Shown: positions 50,186 through 58,872, counted from the stretch's first letter. The stretch is 64,000 bases of DNA from Thermohalobaculum sp963721105 (GCA_963721105.1 CAVRHY010000016.1:1-64000); one strand, 5' to 3'. Translations and numbers: made by a program. The notes: generated from the sequence alone by a model not told the origin.

Positions 50186-51744
50186 TCACTTCGGCTTGAA
50201 CTTCTGGAACAGCGGCTCGCCGTTCGGCTTCAGCGCCGGGTCGACCGTGTCGCGGTGCATGACGCCCGTCGCCTCGTGCGTCAGGAAGACGTAGTCGCCC
50301 GACTCCTCCATCAGGTCCTGCATCTTCTTGTAGAGCACGTCGCGCTTTGCCGGGTCAGTCTCGACCAGCCCCTCCTCGTGCATCTTGTCGAACTCGGGCG
50401 AGCTGAACCGCTCCCAGTTCCAGACGCCGATCTGGTCGGTGGTGAACCAGACAGTCGCCCAGCTTGGGTCCGGCTGCATCGAGAAACGGCCCAGGATCAG
50501 CTGCAGCTTCGGCCAGTAGTCGCCATTCTTGTCGCCCAGCGTCCAGAAGGTGCCGCTGTCGTTCTGCTTGATCTCGACCTCGATGCCGACATCGGCGAGG
50601 TTCGACTGGATGACCTGCGCGGCGGTCAGCCGCTCGGTCTTGTTCAGGATGTCCAGCGTCAGCTTCAGGCCGTCGGCCCCGGCCTCCTTCAGCAGCGCGC
50701 GCGCCTTGTCGGGATCGTAGCTGTAGAGGTTGGCGTCGCGGTGCCCCGGCAGGCCCGGCGCGATGATGCCGGTCGAGGTCTTCGCGGCCCCGAAATACGC
50801 GGCGTCCACCACGGCTTCGCGGTCGACCGCGTACTGGATGGCGCGGCGGATCTTCTGGTCCTTCAGCGTCTCGTTGTCCTGGTTCATGCCCAGCCAGACA
50901 TAGGCCAGCGACGGCTTCTCCACGCACGACAGCACCCGCCGGCGGGTCCTTCTTCAGCCGCGGGCAGCGAGCTGACCGAGGTCCAGGTATAGTCCAGGTC
51001 GCCGGCCTCGAAGCCCAGCTCGGCGGTCTTCTCGTCCTCGATCGGGAAGATCTGCACCTCGTCATAGACGCCGGGCGTGCCGGTCCAGTCGGGGTTCTTC
51101 ACCAGGATCGTCTTCTGCTTCGGGATCCACTCCTTCAGGATGTACGGCCCGGCGCTGGCGGGGATCTCGGTGGTGAACTTGCCGCCGGCGGCCTCGACCG
51201 CCTTCTTCGACAGGATGTGGCCCGACGGCGTCGGCAGCGTCGAGGCCCAGAGCGGCGCGAACGGCTCCTTCAGCACGATCATGCCGGAATGCGGCCCCGT
51301 AACCTCGACATGGTCCAGCACCGCCCAGTCGTCCTTGTAGGGCGACTTGTTGGCCGGGTCGGCGATGCGCTCGTACGAGAATTTCACGTCGTGGGCCGTC
51401 AGCGGCTCGCCGTCGGTAAAGGTGATGTCGTCGCGCAACTCGAACTTGATGTGCGTCGGGTCGACCTGCTCGATGCTCTTGGCGGCGCCCAACTCCCAGC
51501 CCCACTCGTCGCCGGGCTTGCGGTTCACCAGCCCGGTGTTGATCATGTTCATGATGTCGCCTTCCGGCGCCGAGAGGCGGAAGGCCGGGTCCATCACCTG
51601 GATGTCGGAATAGGACCGCGCGCGAAGAACGGTCCTGCCGTCCTGCGTCCAGCCGAGCTTCGGCGCCACCAAAGCGGCGAAACCAAATGCTGCCGTGCCG
51701 CCCAGCACCGTGCGCCGCGTCGGCGCGAATCCGTTCCGTTGCAT
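50186..51744 (-). CDS. Peptide-type ABC transporter substrate-binding protein (two shifts)
   Basis: About 518 residues of SBP family 5. The N-terminus has a twin-arginine signal (APTRRTVLGGTAAFGFAALV), so it is exported to the periplasm folded. Typical blocks are DITFTDGEPLTAHDVKFSYE and, in the second half, DQKIRRAIQYAVDREAVVDA. Around 50940-50965 two extra bases break the frame; corrected, SSLPRLKKDPPAGAVV joins VEKPSLAYVWLGMN. It is the first gene of the operon SBP-OppB-OppC-OppD-OppF-CocE hydrolase. Substrates may be peptides or other small acids; the family is broad. Confidence 0.88.
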
Positions 51745-51890
51745 CGAGTGCACCCCCTGTTCTTCTGGTTGCGGCGGTCCACCCGCCGAGTCCGCGCCAT
51801 GCGCGTCGGCCTTACATTCGCCCCCACCGGCCGCTCTTGTCCAGTGCGCGCGCTGCACAGGGCAGGCAACGCCCGTGCACCACGACGCGC

Positions 51891-52052
51891 TCACGGCCGG
51901 GACCGCGGACCACGTCGGAGCCGAGCGACGGCCCGGTGGGCGGCGAAGGGCGGCGGATCGGTGTCGCGATCCCCGCGCAGGAACTCGCGCAGCAGGTGCG
52001 CTTTCCGCAGGCGCGCTTTCCGCCGGGCAAAGATCTGCCGGATTGTCGGCAT
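51891..52052 (-). CDS. Possible small basic protein
   Basis: 53 residues beginning MPTIRQIFARRKARLRKAHL and ending RRGPRSRP. It is amphipathic and strongly basic, with AGAAGG about 10 bases before the ATG at 52052. It lies in the 530-bp gap between the ABC operon and the caspase-like gene, where nothing else is recognised apart from the presumed promoters of those two genes. High GC makes chance open frames common, so this is tentative. Confidence 0.3.
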   Translation of the reverse strand: MPTIRQIFARRKARLRKAHLLREFLRGDRDTDPPPFAAHRAVARLRRGPRSRP

Positions 52053-52277
52053 GATCGCCGCCTTCTGCCGCGTCGAGCCGAACGCGGCTGCCCGCTCACG
52101 CGTGGGCACGGGGGCTGTCGGGACCGGCGCACCCGTCCTCCTTCCCTGCCCTGCCTGCTGCGCCGCCAGGCGACGGAAGCCCGGGCCCGGCGCGTGAGGC
52201 CAAGGCGCCCCGGAAAGAAACGATGGCGCCACCCGCGCGTTAGCGCCGGGTATAGGACCTACCACAGGGAGAGGGTC

Positions 52278-54101
52278 ATGAAATTCCTGGCAGCTTTCGG
52301 CGCAACCCTGTTGCTCGCCATCGCGCCCGCGTCGGCGGAGCAGGCACAATCCGACCGGGTGGCGCTGCTGATCGGCAATTCCGACTACCAGAACGCGCCG
52401 CAGGCCGACACCGCCGTGCGCGACGTGCGCTCGGTCGCCCAGGCGCTGCGCGACGGCGGCTGGGAGACGACGACGGCCACGAACCTCGACCGCGACGGGA
52501 TGCACGACGCCTTCGCGCGCTTCGCCGACGACGCGAAGGACGCCAAGGACGTGTTGATCTATTATTCCGGCCACGCGCTCCGCACCGGCGGCGCGAGCTA
52601 TCTTGCGCCGACCGACCAGGAGGCCGGGTCTCTGGTTGACGTGCTTTTCGACGGCGTGCCGCTGTCGCTGGCGCTCCGTATCGCCAACGGCGCGTCCGAG
52701 CAGGGCGTCGTCCTGGTCGACGGCGCGCAGCTTCAGGGCTTCAAGCCGACCTCGTTCGTCGAGCCCGGCCTGGCGGACATCACCGCGCCGGCGCACGTCT
52801 TCGTCATCTCGGCGGCACCGCCCGGACAGGCGATCCGCCGCTCGCCTGACCGCGACAGTCGCTTCGCCCGCCAGCTGACTGACGATTTCCTGCAGCCCGG
52901 CGCGGACGTCGCCAAGACTGCCAAGCGGCTCGGCGCGCCCATCTGGACGACGGGGACGGCCACGAATGGCTTCGCGCTGGTCCCCGAGCCCCAGGCGATC
53001 TCGCAGACCTCCAGCAAGGGCGATCTCGAGCACGAGATCGAGCTGGCCTACTGGCGCACCGCCGAGCGGACCGGCAAGGCCGAGGACTACCGGGCGTATC
53101 TCAACCGGTATCCGAACGGCGCCTTTTCCGAGTTCGCGCGCGACAGGCTGGACCTCCAGTCGTCCGGCCAGACCCCGCAGAAGCCCAGCGTCGATCCGGC
53201 CGTTGAGGCCGAGCGCCAACTCGCGCTCAGCCCGGCCCGCATCCGGCAGGTGCAGAACTGGCTGCGCGCGGTCGGCTATGACCCGGGCTCGGTCGACGGG
53301 CTGATGGGCCCGAACACCCGCTCCGCGCTCCGCGACTGGGAGCGCGCCCACAACCGCGACGTCAACGGTTATCTCAGCAGCGCCGACCTCGACAACCTGC
53401 AGGCGCAGGGCGAGGCCGCGCTGGCCGAGCAGAAGCGCAAGGAGGCCGAGCAGCAGCGCGTCGCCGACGCGCAGGACCAGGGCTACTGGGCGGGCACCGG
53501 CGCCAAGGGCACGCCGGCCGGCTATCGCTCGTATCTCGACCGCTACCCGAACGGCCAGCACGCCAGCGAGGCGCGCGCCGCGTTGTCCTCGATGCAGGAG
53601 GCGAACGCCGACGAGGCGCTGCGGCAGGAGCGCCGCGACTTCCGCCAGGCCCGGCGGCAGGACACGGCCGAGGCCTATCGCGACTACCTGGCCCAGTACC
53701 CGAACGGCGCCTTCCGCGACGATGCCGAAGCGCGGCTGAACGACATCGAGGGCTCGGAGCGCGAGGCGGCACAGTCCGAGCGGGGCCAGCGCAACGAGCA
53801 GGCGCTGGGACTGAACCAGCAGGACCGGCTGTCGGTCGAGCAGCGGCTGCGCTCGCTGGGCTTCGAGCCGGGGCCGATTGACGGCAATTTCGACAACCGC
53901 ACGCGCGACGCGATCGCCCGCTACCAGTCGAGCCGCGGCATGACCAGCACCGGCTACCTGGATCGCCAGACGGTCGTCGGCATCGTGCAGGAGACCAGCC
54001 AGGCCTCGGCCAACCAGCCGGGGCAGCTGGTCATCAACGGCACCGACGTCATCCGCACCCTGCTGGGCGCCTTCGGCCAGGCGATCCAGAACCAGCAGTG
54101 A
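52278..54101 (+). CDS. Secreted caspase-like protein with peptidoglycan-binding domains; catalytic Cys missing
   Basis: 607 residues. A signal peptide (MKFLAAFGATLLLAIAPASA) precedes a caspase-like (peptidase C14) domain at about 25-235: RVALLIGNSDYQNAP, then the His block IYYSGHALRTGG near residue 98. The second catalytic block, normally LDACRxNP, reads VVLVDGAQLQGF near 150, so the nucleophile Cys is absent. Next come three YxxYLxxYPNG repeats (near 272, 416 and 467) and two PG_binding_1 domains (near 321-380 and 520-575). It should be periplasmic and non-proteolytic, perhaps a peptidoglycan-associated scaffold. GGGAGAGG precedes the ATG. Confidence 0.8.
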   Translation: MKFLAAFGATLLLAIAPASAEQAQSDRVALLIGNSDYQNAPQADTAVRDVRSVAQALRDGGWETTTATNLDRDGMHDAFARFADDAKDAKDVLIYYSGHALRTGGASYLAPTDQEAGSLVDVLFDGVPLSLALRIANGASEQGVVLVDGAQLQGFKPTSFVEPGLADITAPAHVFVISAAPPGQAIRRSPDRDSRFARQLTDDFLQPGADVAKTAKRLGAPIWTTGTATNGFALVPEPQAISQTSSKGDLEHEIELAYWRTAERTGKAEDYRAYLNRYPNGAFSEFARDRLDLQSSGQTPQKPSVDPAVEAERQLALSPARIRQVQNWLRAVGYDPGSVDGLMGPNTRSALRDWERAHNRDVNGYLSSADLDNLQAQGEAALAEQKRKEAEQQRVADAQDQGYWAGTGAKGTPAGYRSYLDRYPNGQHASEARAALSSMQEANADEALRQERRDFRQARRQDTAEAYRDYLAQYPNGAFRDDAEARLNDIEGSEREAAQSERGQRNEQALGLNQQDRLSVEQRLRSLGFEPGPIDGNFDNRTRDAIARYQSSRGMTSTGYLDRQTVVGIVQETSQASANQPGQLVINGTDVIRTLLGAFGQAIQNQQ

Positions 54102-54222
54102 TCCTGCCGGCGGGGCCGTCTCGGCCCCGCCCGCTCCCCGGCGCCAGCCATCACATCCGGGGTCTCGACAAGCCGTGCACGGCTCCCCTAGTGTCGCGCC
54201 GGCGCGAACAGGGAGGCCATCC

Positions 54223-54510
54223 ATGCCGGCACCGCACCTGCTGGTCCATCACCCGGACGACAATGTCGGGGTCGTGGTCGTCGAGGACCTCAGCTCCGGC
54301 ACCGAGATGCTGGGTGTGGTCACGCATGACGACACGGATTTCCGCCTGACCGCGAAGGCCGACATCCCGATCGGCCACAAGGTGGCGCTGAAGGACCTCA
54401 AGCCCGGCGACACCGTCATCAAGTATGGCGAGGACATCGGCAAGATGGTCGGCGACGCGCCCAGGGGCGGCCACGTCCACACGCAAAACCTCAAGACCAA
54501 GCGCTGGTGA
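54223..54510 (+). CDS. suyA: (R)-sulfolactate sulfo-lyase small subunit
   Basis: 95 residues forming a SAF domain like the N-terminus of altronate/galactarate dehydratases (UxaA family): HHPDDNVGVVVVEDLSSGTE, then KADIPIGHKVALKDLKPGD, VIKYGEDIG and GGHVHTQNLKTKRW. SuyA with SuyB cleaves (R)-sulfolactate to pyruvate and sulfite. On its own this could be any UxaA-type small subunit. The assignment rests on the downstream slcC- and comC-type genes, which complete the sulfolactate pathway. GGGAGG precedes the ATG at 54223. Confidence 0.8.
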   Translation: MPAPHLLVHHPDDNVGVVVVEDLSSGTEMLGVVTHDDTDFRLTAKADIPIGHKVALKDLKPGDTVIKYGEDIGKMVGDAPRGGHVHTQNLKTKRW

Positions 54511-54514
54511 GGCG

Positions 54515-54976
54515 ATGAGCGTGCTCGGGCCGCAGGCTGTGGTGCACCGCGAAGGCGAGGGCCAGGCGAACCACGCCTTCATGACGCGGCATTTCCGGCT
54601 GACGCCCGAGGACACCGGCGGCACGCTGGCGCTGTGGGAGGAGGAGGTCCCGGAGGACTCCGGCCCGCCGCTGCACGTCCACCACGACGCGCAGGAGCTG
54701 TTCGTCGTGCTCGAGGGCAACGTCCGCTTCCGCTGCTCGGGGCGCGACGTCGATGTCGGGCCCGGCGCCTCGGTGCTGGTCCCGCAGCGCGCCGAGCACA
54801 CCTTCAAGGGGCTGGGCCCCGGCACGGCGCGGGTGCTGGTGCAGCTGGTGCCCGGCCGCGGCATCGGCTTTTTCCGAGACGTCGAGGCCGCGGGGCTGTC
54901 GCCCGAGACCGACATGGAGCGGATCACCGAGATCGCGCGCGAGTACGACCTGGAGTTCGTCGGGCCGCCGATCTGA
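54515..54976 (+). CDS. Cupin-domain protein between suyA and suyB
   Basis: 153 residues with a single cupin: PPLHVHHDAQELFVVLEGNV gives the metal-binding HxH and Glu, and VLVPQRAEHTFKGLG the second motif with His. The C-terminal part (MERITEIAREYDLEFVGPP) is short and helical. It starts four bases after suyA stops and is followed 33 bp later by suyB, so it is co-transcribed. I know no cupin in described suy operons. It could be an accessory isomerase, a ligand sensor, or unrelated to catalysis. Confidence 0.75.
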   Translation: MSVLGPQAVVHREGEGQANHAFMTRHFRLTPEDTGGTLALWEEEVPEDSGPPLHVHHDAQELFVVLEGNVRFRCSGRDVDVGPGASVLVPQRAEHTFKGLGPGTARVLVQLVPGRGIGFFRDVEAAGLSPETDMERITEIAREYDLEFVGPPI

Positions 54977-55009
54977 CGCGCCTGCCCCGCCGGAATGTGA
55001 GGAAATACA

Positions 55010-56191
55010 ATGGCTTTTGACGCTTCGGCCCTGACGGTCAACGCCTGGCGGCGCGAGAACGGCCGCGTCGGCGTGCGCAACCACGTCGTCATCCTGCCGG
55101 TCGACGACATCTCGAACGCCTGCTGCGAGGCGGTGGCGAACAACGTCAAGGGCACGATGGCGCTGCCGCATTCCTATGGCCGGCTGCAGTTCGGCGAGGA
55201 CCTGGACCTGCATTTCCGCACGATGATCGGCACCGGCTCGAACCCGAACGTCGCGGCCTGCATCGTCATCGGCATCGAGCCCGAATGGACAAAGGTCATC
55301 GTCGACGGGATCGCCAAGACCGGCAAGCCGGTGACCGGCTTCTCGATCGAGCAGAAGGGCGACTTCGAGACCATCCGGCAGGCGTCGTGGAAGGCCAAGG
55401 AATACGTCCACTGGGCGACCGAGCTGCAGAAGGAATCGTGCCCGGTCAGTGACTTGTGGGTCTCGACCAAGTGCGGCGAGTCGGACACGACGACCGGCCT
55501 CGGGTCCTGCCCGACGGTCGGCAACATGTACGACAAGCTGCTGCCGGCCGGCATCTACGGCTGCTTCGGCGAGACCTCCGAGATCACCGGGGCCGAGCAC
55601 ATCTGCAAGGGCCGCGCCGCCAACGCCGAGGCCGGCGAGAAGTTCATGAAGATCTTCCAGGCCTACCAGGACGACGTCATCGAGCCCTACAAGACCAGCG
55701 ACCTCAGCGACAGCCAGCCGACCAAGGGCAATATCCTGGGCGGCCTGACGACGATCGAGGAAAAGGCGCTGGGCAACCTGGAAAAGATCGGCAAGACAAG
55801 CAGTTACATCGACGCGCTGGGCCCGGCGGAGGAGCCGGCCAAGGGGCCGGGGCTCTACTACATGGACACCTCGTCGGCGGCGGCCGAGTGCGTGACGCTG
55901 ATGGCGGCGGCGGGCTATGTCATCCACACCTTCCCGACCGGGCAGGGCAACGTCGTCGGCAACCCGATCGTGCCGGTCATCAAGATCAGCGCCAACCCGC
56001 GGACGCTGCGCACCATGGGCGAGCATATCGACGTCGACGTCACCGGCATCCTGCGCCGCGACATGACGATCGAGCAGGCCGGCGACTCGCTGATCGAGAT
56101 GATCGTCCGGACGGCGAACGGGCGGGCGACGGCGGCCGAGGCGCTGGGCCACCGCGAGTTCGTCATGACCAAGCTCTATCGCAGCGCCTGA
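55010..56191 (+). CDS. suyB: (R)-sulfolactate sulfo-lyase large subunit
   Basis: 393 residues of the UxaA large-subunit family: WRRENGRVGVRNHVVILPVD, VANNVKGTMALPHSYGRLQF, KCGESDTTTGLGSCPTVGNM, CFGETSEITGAEHICKGRAA and TGQGNVVGNPIVPVIKISAN. The Cys/His-containing GESDTTTG region and the NxxVGNPIVPVIK block are typical of dehydratases that use iron. With SuyA it cleaves (R)-3-sulfolactate. The ATG at 55010 has GAGGAAATACA upstream. Altronate or galactarate dehydratase is the alternative, but the neighbours favour sulfolactate. Confidence 0.82.
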   Translation: MAFDASALTVNAWRRENGRVGVRNHVVILPVDDISNACCEAVANNVKGTMALPHSYGRLQFGEDLDLHFRTMIGTGSNPNVAACIVIGIEPEWTKVIVDGIAKTGKPVTGFSIEQKGDFETIRQASWKAKEYVHWATELQKESCPVSDLWVSTKCGESDTTTGLGSCPTVGNMYDKLLPAGIYGCFGETSEITGAEHICKGRAANAEAGEKFMKIFQAYQDDVIEPYKTSDLSDSQPTKGNILGGLTTIEEKALGNLEKIGKTSSYIDALGPAEEPAKGPGLYYMDTSSAAAECVTLMAAAGYVIHTFPTGQGNVVGNPIVPVIKISANPRTLRTMGEHIDVDVTGILRRDMTIEQAGDSLIEMIVRTANGRATAAEALGHREFVMTKLYRSA

Positions 56192-56221
56192 GCCGCTGCC
56201 ATGCCTGCCCCCGGCGCGATA

Positions 56222-56257
56222 GTTCGGCGAGATCATTCGGTGACGAAATCGCCGAAC
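56222..56257. promoter_or_regulatory. Inverted repeat in the suyB-slcC gap
   Basis: GTTCGGCGA at 56222-56230 and its complement TCGCCGAAC at 56249-56257, separated by 18 bases. It sits in a 241-bp gap, long for this tightly packed cluster, between suyB and slcC. It could be an operator or a hairpin in the mRNA. No T-run follows, so it is not a standard terminator. Confidence 0.4.
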
Positions 56258-56432
56258 ATCTCGCGTAATCGGGAGTCCGCCCCGGGCAGGAGAGTCTTGC
56301 AAGAGAATCGTCCCTTCGGGCAGGGCGATCCGCACACCCGAAGCGGGAGTCCGCACGCCGGCGGGCAATTGCCCCCGAAGGGTTCGGCGAAATGCGGCGC
56401 CGACCGGCGCGCCGCGACGGCGGCCTGACGCC

Positions 56433-57365
56433 ATGGCCGACATCGTCATCTCGGAGTTCATGGACGAGGCGGCGGTGCAGCGCCTGGCGGCGCGCTACCA
56501 GACAATCTACGACCCGGCGCTGGTCGACGCGCCGGACCGGCTGGCCGAGCTGGTCGCCGAGGCCCGGGCGCTGATCGTGCGCAACCGGACGCAGGTGCGC
56601 GCGCCGCTGCTGGCGGCGGCCGAGCGGCTGGAATGCGTCGGGCGGCTGGGCGTCGGGCTGGACAACATCGACGGGCGCGAATGCGAGCGGCGCGGCATCG
56701 AGGTCTACCCGGCAACGGGCGCCAACGACGTCAGCGTCGCCGAGTACGTCATCGCCACCATGCTGATCCTGCTGCGCGGCGCCTATGGCGCGACGGGCGA
56801 GGTCGCCGCCGGCGCCTGGCCGCGCCAGCGGCTGATGGGGCGCGAGGCCTCGGGCCGCGTGCTGGGGCTGATCGGCTTTGGCGCCATCGCGCGAGAGGTC
56901 GCACGGCGCGGCGCGGCGCTCGGCATGCGGATCGTCGCGCACGACCCGTTCCTGCCGGGCTCGGACCCGGCCTGGGCCGATGCCGAGACGATGACGCTGG
57001 AGAAGCTGCTGCAGCGCGCCGACGTCGTCAGCATGCACGTGCCGCTGACCGGCGAGACGCGCGACATGCTGGGCAATATCGAGCTGGCGATGATGCGCCC
57101 CGGCGCCATCCTGATCAACGCCGCGCGCGGCGGCGTGGTCGAGGAGCCGGCCGTCGCGGACGCGCTGCGCGCCGGGCACCTGGGCGGCGCGGCGCTGGAC
57201 GTCTTTGCCGCCGAGCCGCTGTCGGCCGAGGCCGGTGGCGTATTCGAGGGGTGCCCGAACCTGATCCTGACGCCGCATATCGCCGGCGTCACCGAGGAGT
57301 CGAACGTGCGCGTCTCGGCGCTGGTCGCCGACCGCGTGCTGGGCTGCCTGGAGGGTAAGCCGTGA
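56433..57365 (+). CDS. slcC: (S)-sulfolactate dehydrogenase
   Basis: 310-residue D-isomer-specific 2-hydroxyacid dehydrogenase. It begins MADIVISEFMDEAAVQRLAA, an opening I associate with SlcC annotations, then ARALIVRNRTQVRAPLL. The NAD site is GRVLGLIGFGAIAREVARRG, and the catalytic Arg/Glu/His set lies in LINAARGGVVEEPAVADALR and LILTPHIAGVTEES. SlcC oxidises (S)-sulfolactate to 3-sulfopyruvate. The next gene is of the ComC family, which completes the stereochemical switch. The ATG at 56433 is immediately before the conserved part. Confidence 0.82.
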   Translation: MADIVISEFMDEAAVQRLAARYQTIYDPALVDAPDRLAELVAEARALIVRNRTQVRAPLLAAAERLECVGRLGVGLDNIDGRECERRGIEVYPATGANDVSVAEYVIATMLILLRGAYGATGEVAAGAWPRQRLMGREASGRVLGLIGFGAIAREVARRGAALGMRIVAHDPFLPGSDPAWADAETMTLEKLLQRADVVSMHVPLTGETRDMLGNIELAMMRPGAILINAARGGVVEEPAVADALRAGHLGGAALDVFAAEPLSAEAGGVFEGCPNLILTPHIAGVTEESNVRVSALVADRVLGCLEGKP

Positions 57366-57561
57366 GGCGGGCTGGCGCCCAGGGGCCGGAATTGCCGCGC
57401 AGACGGAAATCTCTCGCCGCCGTCGGACAAGCGTCCCGCCGTTGCGAAAACGACGGAGGAGCCGGACGTCTCGCCGGAGGTTCCGGCCTGCGCGGGAATG
57501 ACGGCGACGGGACGGGGGCGGGTGTCGCGGCAGGTGCGCAGGATCGGGCGGGAGACTCTGC

Positions 57562-58563
57562 ATGAAGCTGGAGATCGGCCAGGCGCATGCGCTGGTCATG
57601 GAGACGCTGGCGCGCTGCCGGACCTCTGCCGCGAATGGGCGGCTGGTCGCCGACGCGCTGATCGCCGCCGAACTGGCCGGGCAGGTCGGGCACGGGCTGC
57701 GGCGCGTGCCGAGCTATGCCGGGCAGGCGCTGACCGGCAAGGTCGACGGCTTTGCCGTGCCGACCGCCGGGCAGACGCGGCCGGGCGCGCTGATGATCGA
57801 CGCGGCGCACGGCTTTGCCTATCCGGCGCTGGCGCTGGCGATGGACTGGCTGCCGGGCGCGGCGCGGGCGCAGGGGATCGCGGTGGCCGGCGTGCGGCGC
57901 TCGAACCATGCCGGGGTGACGGGGTGGTTCGTCGAGCGGCTGGCGGCCGAGGGGCTGGTGGCGCTGATGTTCGTCAACACGCCGGCGGCGATGGCGCCCT
58001 GGGGCGGCGCGCGGGCGCTGTTCGGCACCAACCCGGTGGCCTTCGCGGCGCCGGTCGAGGGCGCGGCGCCGATGGTCGTCGACCTGTCGCTCTCGACGGT
58101 CGCGCGCGGCAAGATCATGGCCGCGGCGCAGAAGGGCGAGGCGATCCCGGAGGGCTGGGCGACCGATGCCGAGGGCCGGCCGACGACGGATGCGAAGGCG
58201 GCGCTCAAGGGCATGATGCAGCCGGTCGGCGGCGCCAAGGGCGCCGGGCTGGCGCTGATGGTCGAGGTGCTGGCCGCCGGGCTGACCGGGGCAACGCTGG
58301 CCGCCGATGCCGGCAGCTTCTTCGACGCCGAGGGGTCGCCGCCGGGCACCGGGCAGCTTTTGCTGGCGATCGACCCGGCCGCGCTGGGCGGCGAGGCGGC
58401 GACCGCGCGCATCGCGGCGCTGGCGGCGGCGTTCGACGGCAACGGCGAGGCGCGGCTGCCGGGGCGGCGGCGCCAGCAGGTTGCCGAGCGCGTGCGCGCC
58501 GGCGGGATCGAGGTCGACGACGCGCTGATGGCGGAGATCCGGGCAGTCGGGGCGGCGGGCTGA
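57562..58563 (+). CDS. comC: (R)-sulfolactate dehydrogenase (malate/LDH-2 family)
   Basis: 333 residues of the Ldh/MDH type-2 family, a fold distinct from ordinary malate dehydrogenase. Conserved blocks are LAGQVGHGLRRVPSYAGQAL (catalytic His), GVRRSNHAGVTGWFVERLAA, FGTNPVAFAAPVEG, DLSLSTVARGKIMAA and GGAKGAGLALMVEVLAAGL. ComC interconverts sulfopyruvate and (R)-sulfolactate. With SlcC it inverts the (S)-isomer into the isomer SuyAB can cleave. Family members also act on malate, ureidoglycolate or lactate, so the specificity is drawn from context. A 196-bp gap with a half REP-like site (57487-57503) separates it from slcC. Confidence 0.82.
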   Translation: MKLEIGQAHALVMETLARCRTSAANGRLVADALIAAELAGQVGHGLRRVPSYAGQALTGKVDGFAVPTAGQTRPGALMIDAAHGFAYPALALAMDWLPGAARAQGIAVAGVRRSNHAGVTGWFVERLAAEGLVALMFVNTPAAMAPWGGARALFGTNPVAFAAPVEGAAPMVVDLSLSTVARGKIMAAAQKGEAIPEGWATDAEGRPTTDAKAALKGMMQPVGGAKGAGLALMVEVLAAGLTGATLAADAGSFFDAEGSPPGTGQLLLAIDPAALGGEAATARIAALAAAFDGNGEARLPGRRRQQVAERVRAGGIEVDDALMAEIRAVGAAG

Positions 58564-58633
58564 GGCGCGCCGTTCGGGCGGCGGGGCGGCGAGCGGGAGG
58601 CTTGCCAGCTGGCGTGCGGTGAATCGGCGAGCC

Positions 58634-58652
58634 GGTGGGGTGGAACCCACCC
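58634..58652. repeat. Palindromic repeat GGTGGGGTGGAACCCACCC
   Basis: The first of several short palindromes in the 309-bp gap between comC and the convergent FAD oxidoreductase gene. A shorter relative (GTGGGTGAACCCCAC) is near 58755-58769. The element continues CTACGGG, as in the copy at 22214-22238. No gene is visible in this gap. Confidence 0.5.
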
Positions 58653-58787
58653 TACGGGCTCGGAAAGGGCTCGGCGGCGCGGAAACCAAGGCACGGGCAG
58701 CGGGCGGGGCGGTCGGCTTCCAACTGTCGTGGCGATTCCCCGGGCGGAGGCCTGGTGGGTGAACCCCACCCTGCAAGGGCGCGGTCT

Positions 58788-58811
58788 TGTAGGGCGGGGT
58801 TTCACCCCGCC
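58788..58811. repeat. Palindromic repeat GGCGGGGTTTCACCCCGCC
   Basis: An eight-base stem around a short loop, preceded by TTGTAGG. This is the fullest copy of the GTAGGGYGGGGTT element also seen near 22214 and 58634. It lies at the centre of the convergent gap and could help stop transcription from both sides, although no T-run follows. Confidence 0.5.
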
Positions 58812-58834
58812 GGGGGGTGCCGGAGCCGCGTGAG

Positions 58835-58858
58835 ATCCCCGCGTTCGCGGGGATGACG
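58835..58858. repeat. REP-like palindrome, second copy
   Basis: ATCCCCGCGTTCGCGGGGAT followed by GACGG, the same core and tail as the copy at 13902-13925. Two unrelated palindrome families therefore sit side by side in this one gap. Confidence 0.6.
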
Positions 58859-58872
58859 GTCGGCGCTGGCCT

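Noticed and set aside
51891..54224. A 777-codon minus-strand open frame opposite the caspase-like gene
   Set aside because: Antisense shadow of a gene with signal peptide and domains. Only its last 53 codons, outside that gene, were kept as a tentative small CDS.
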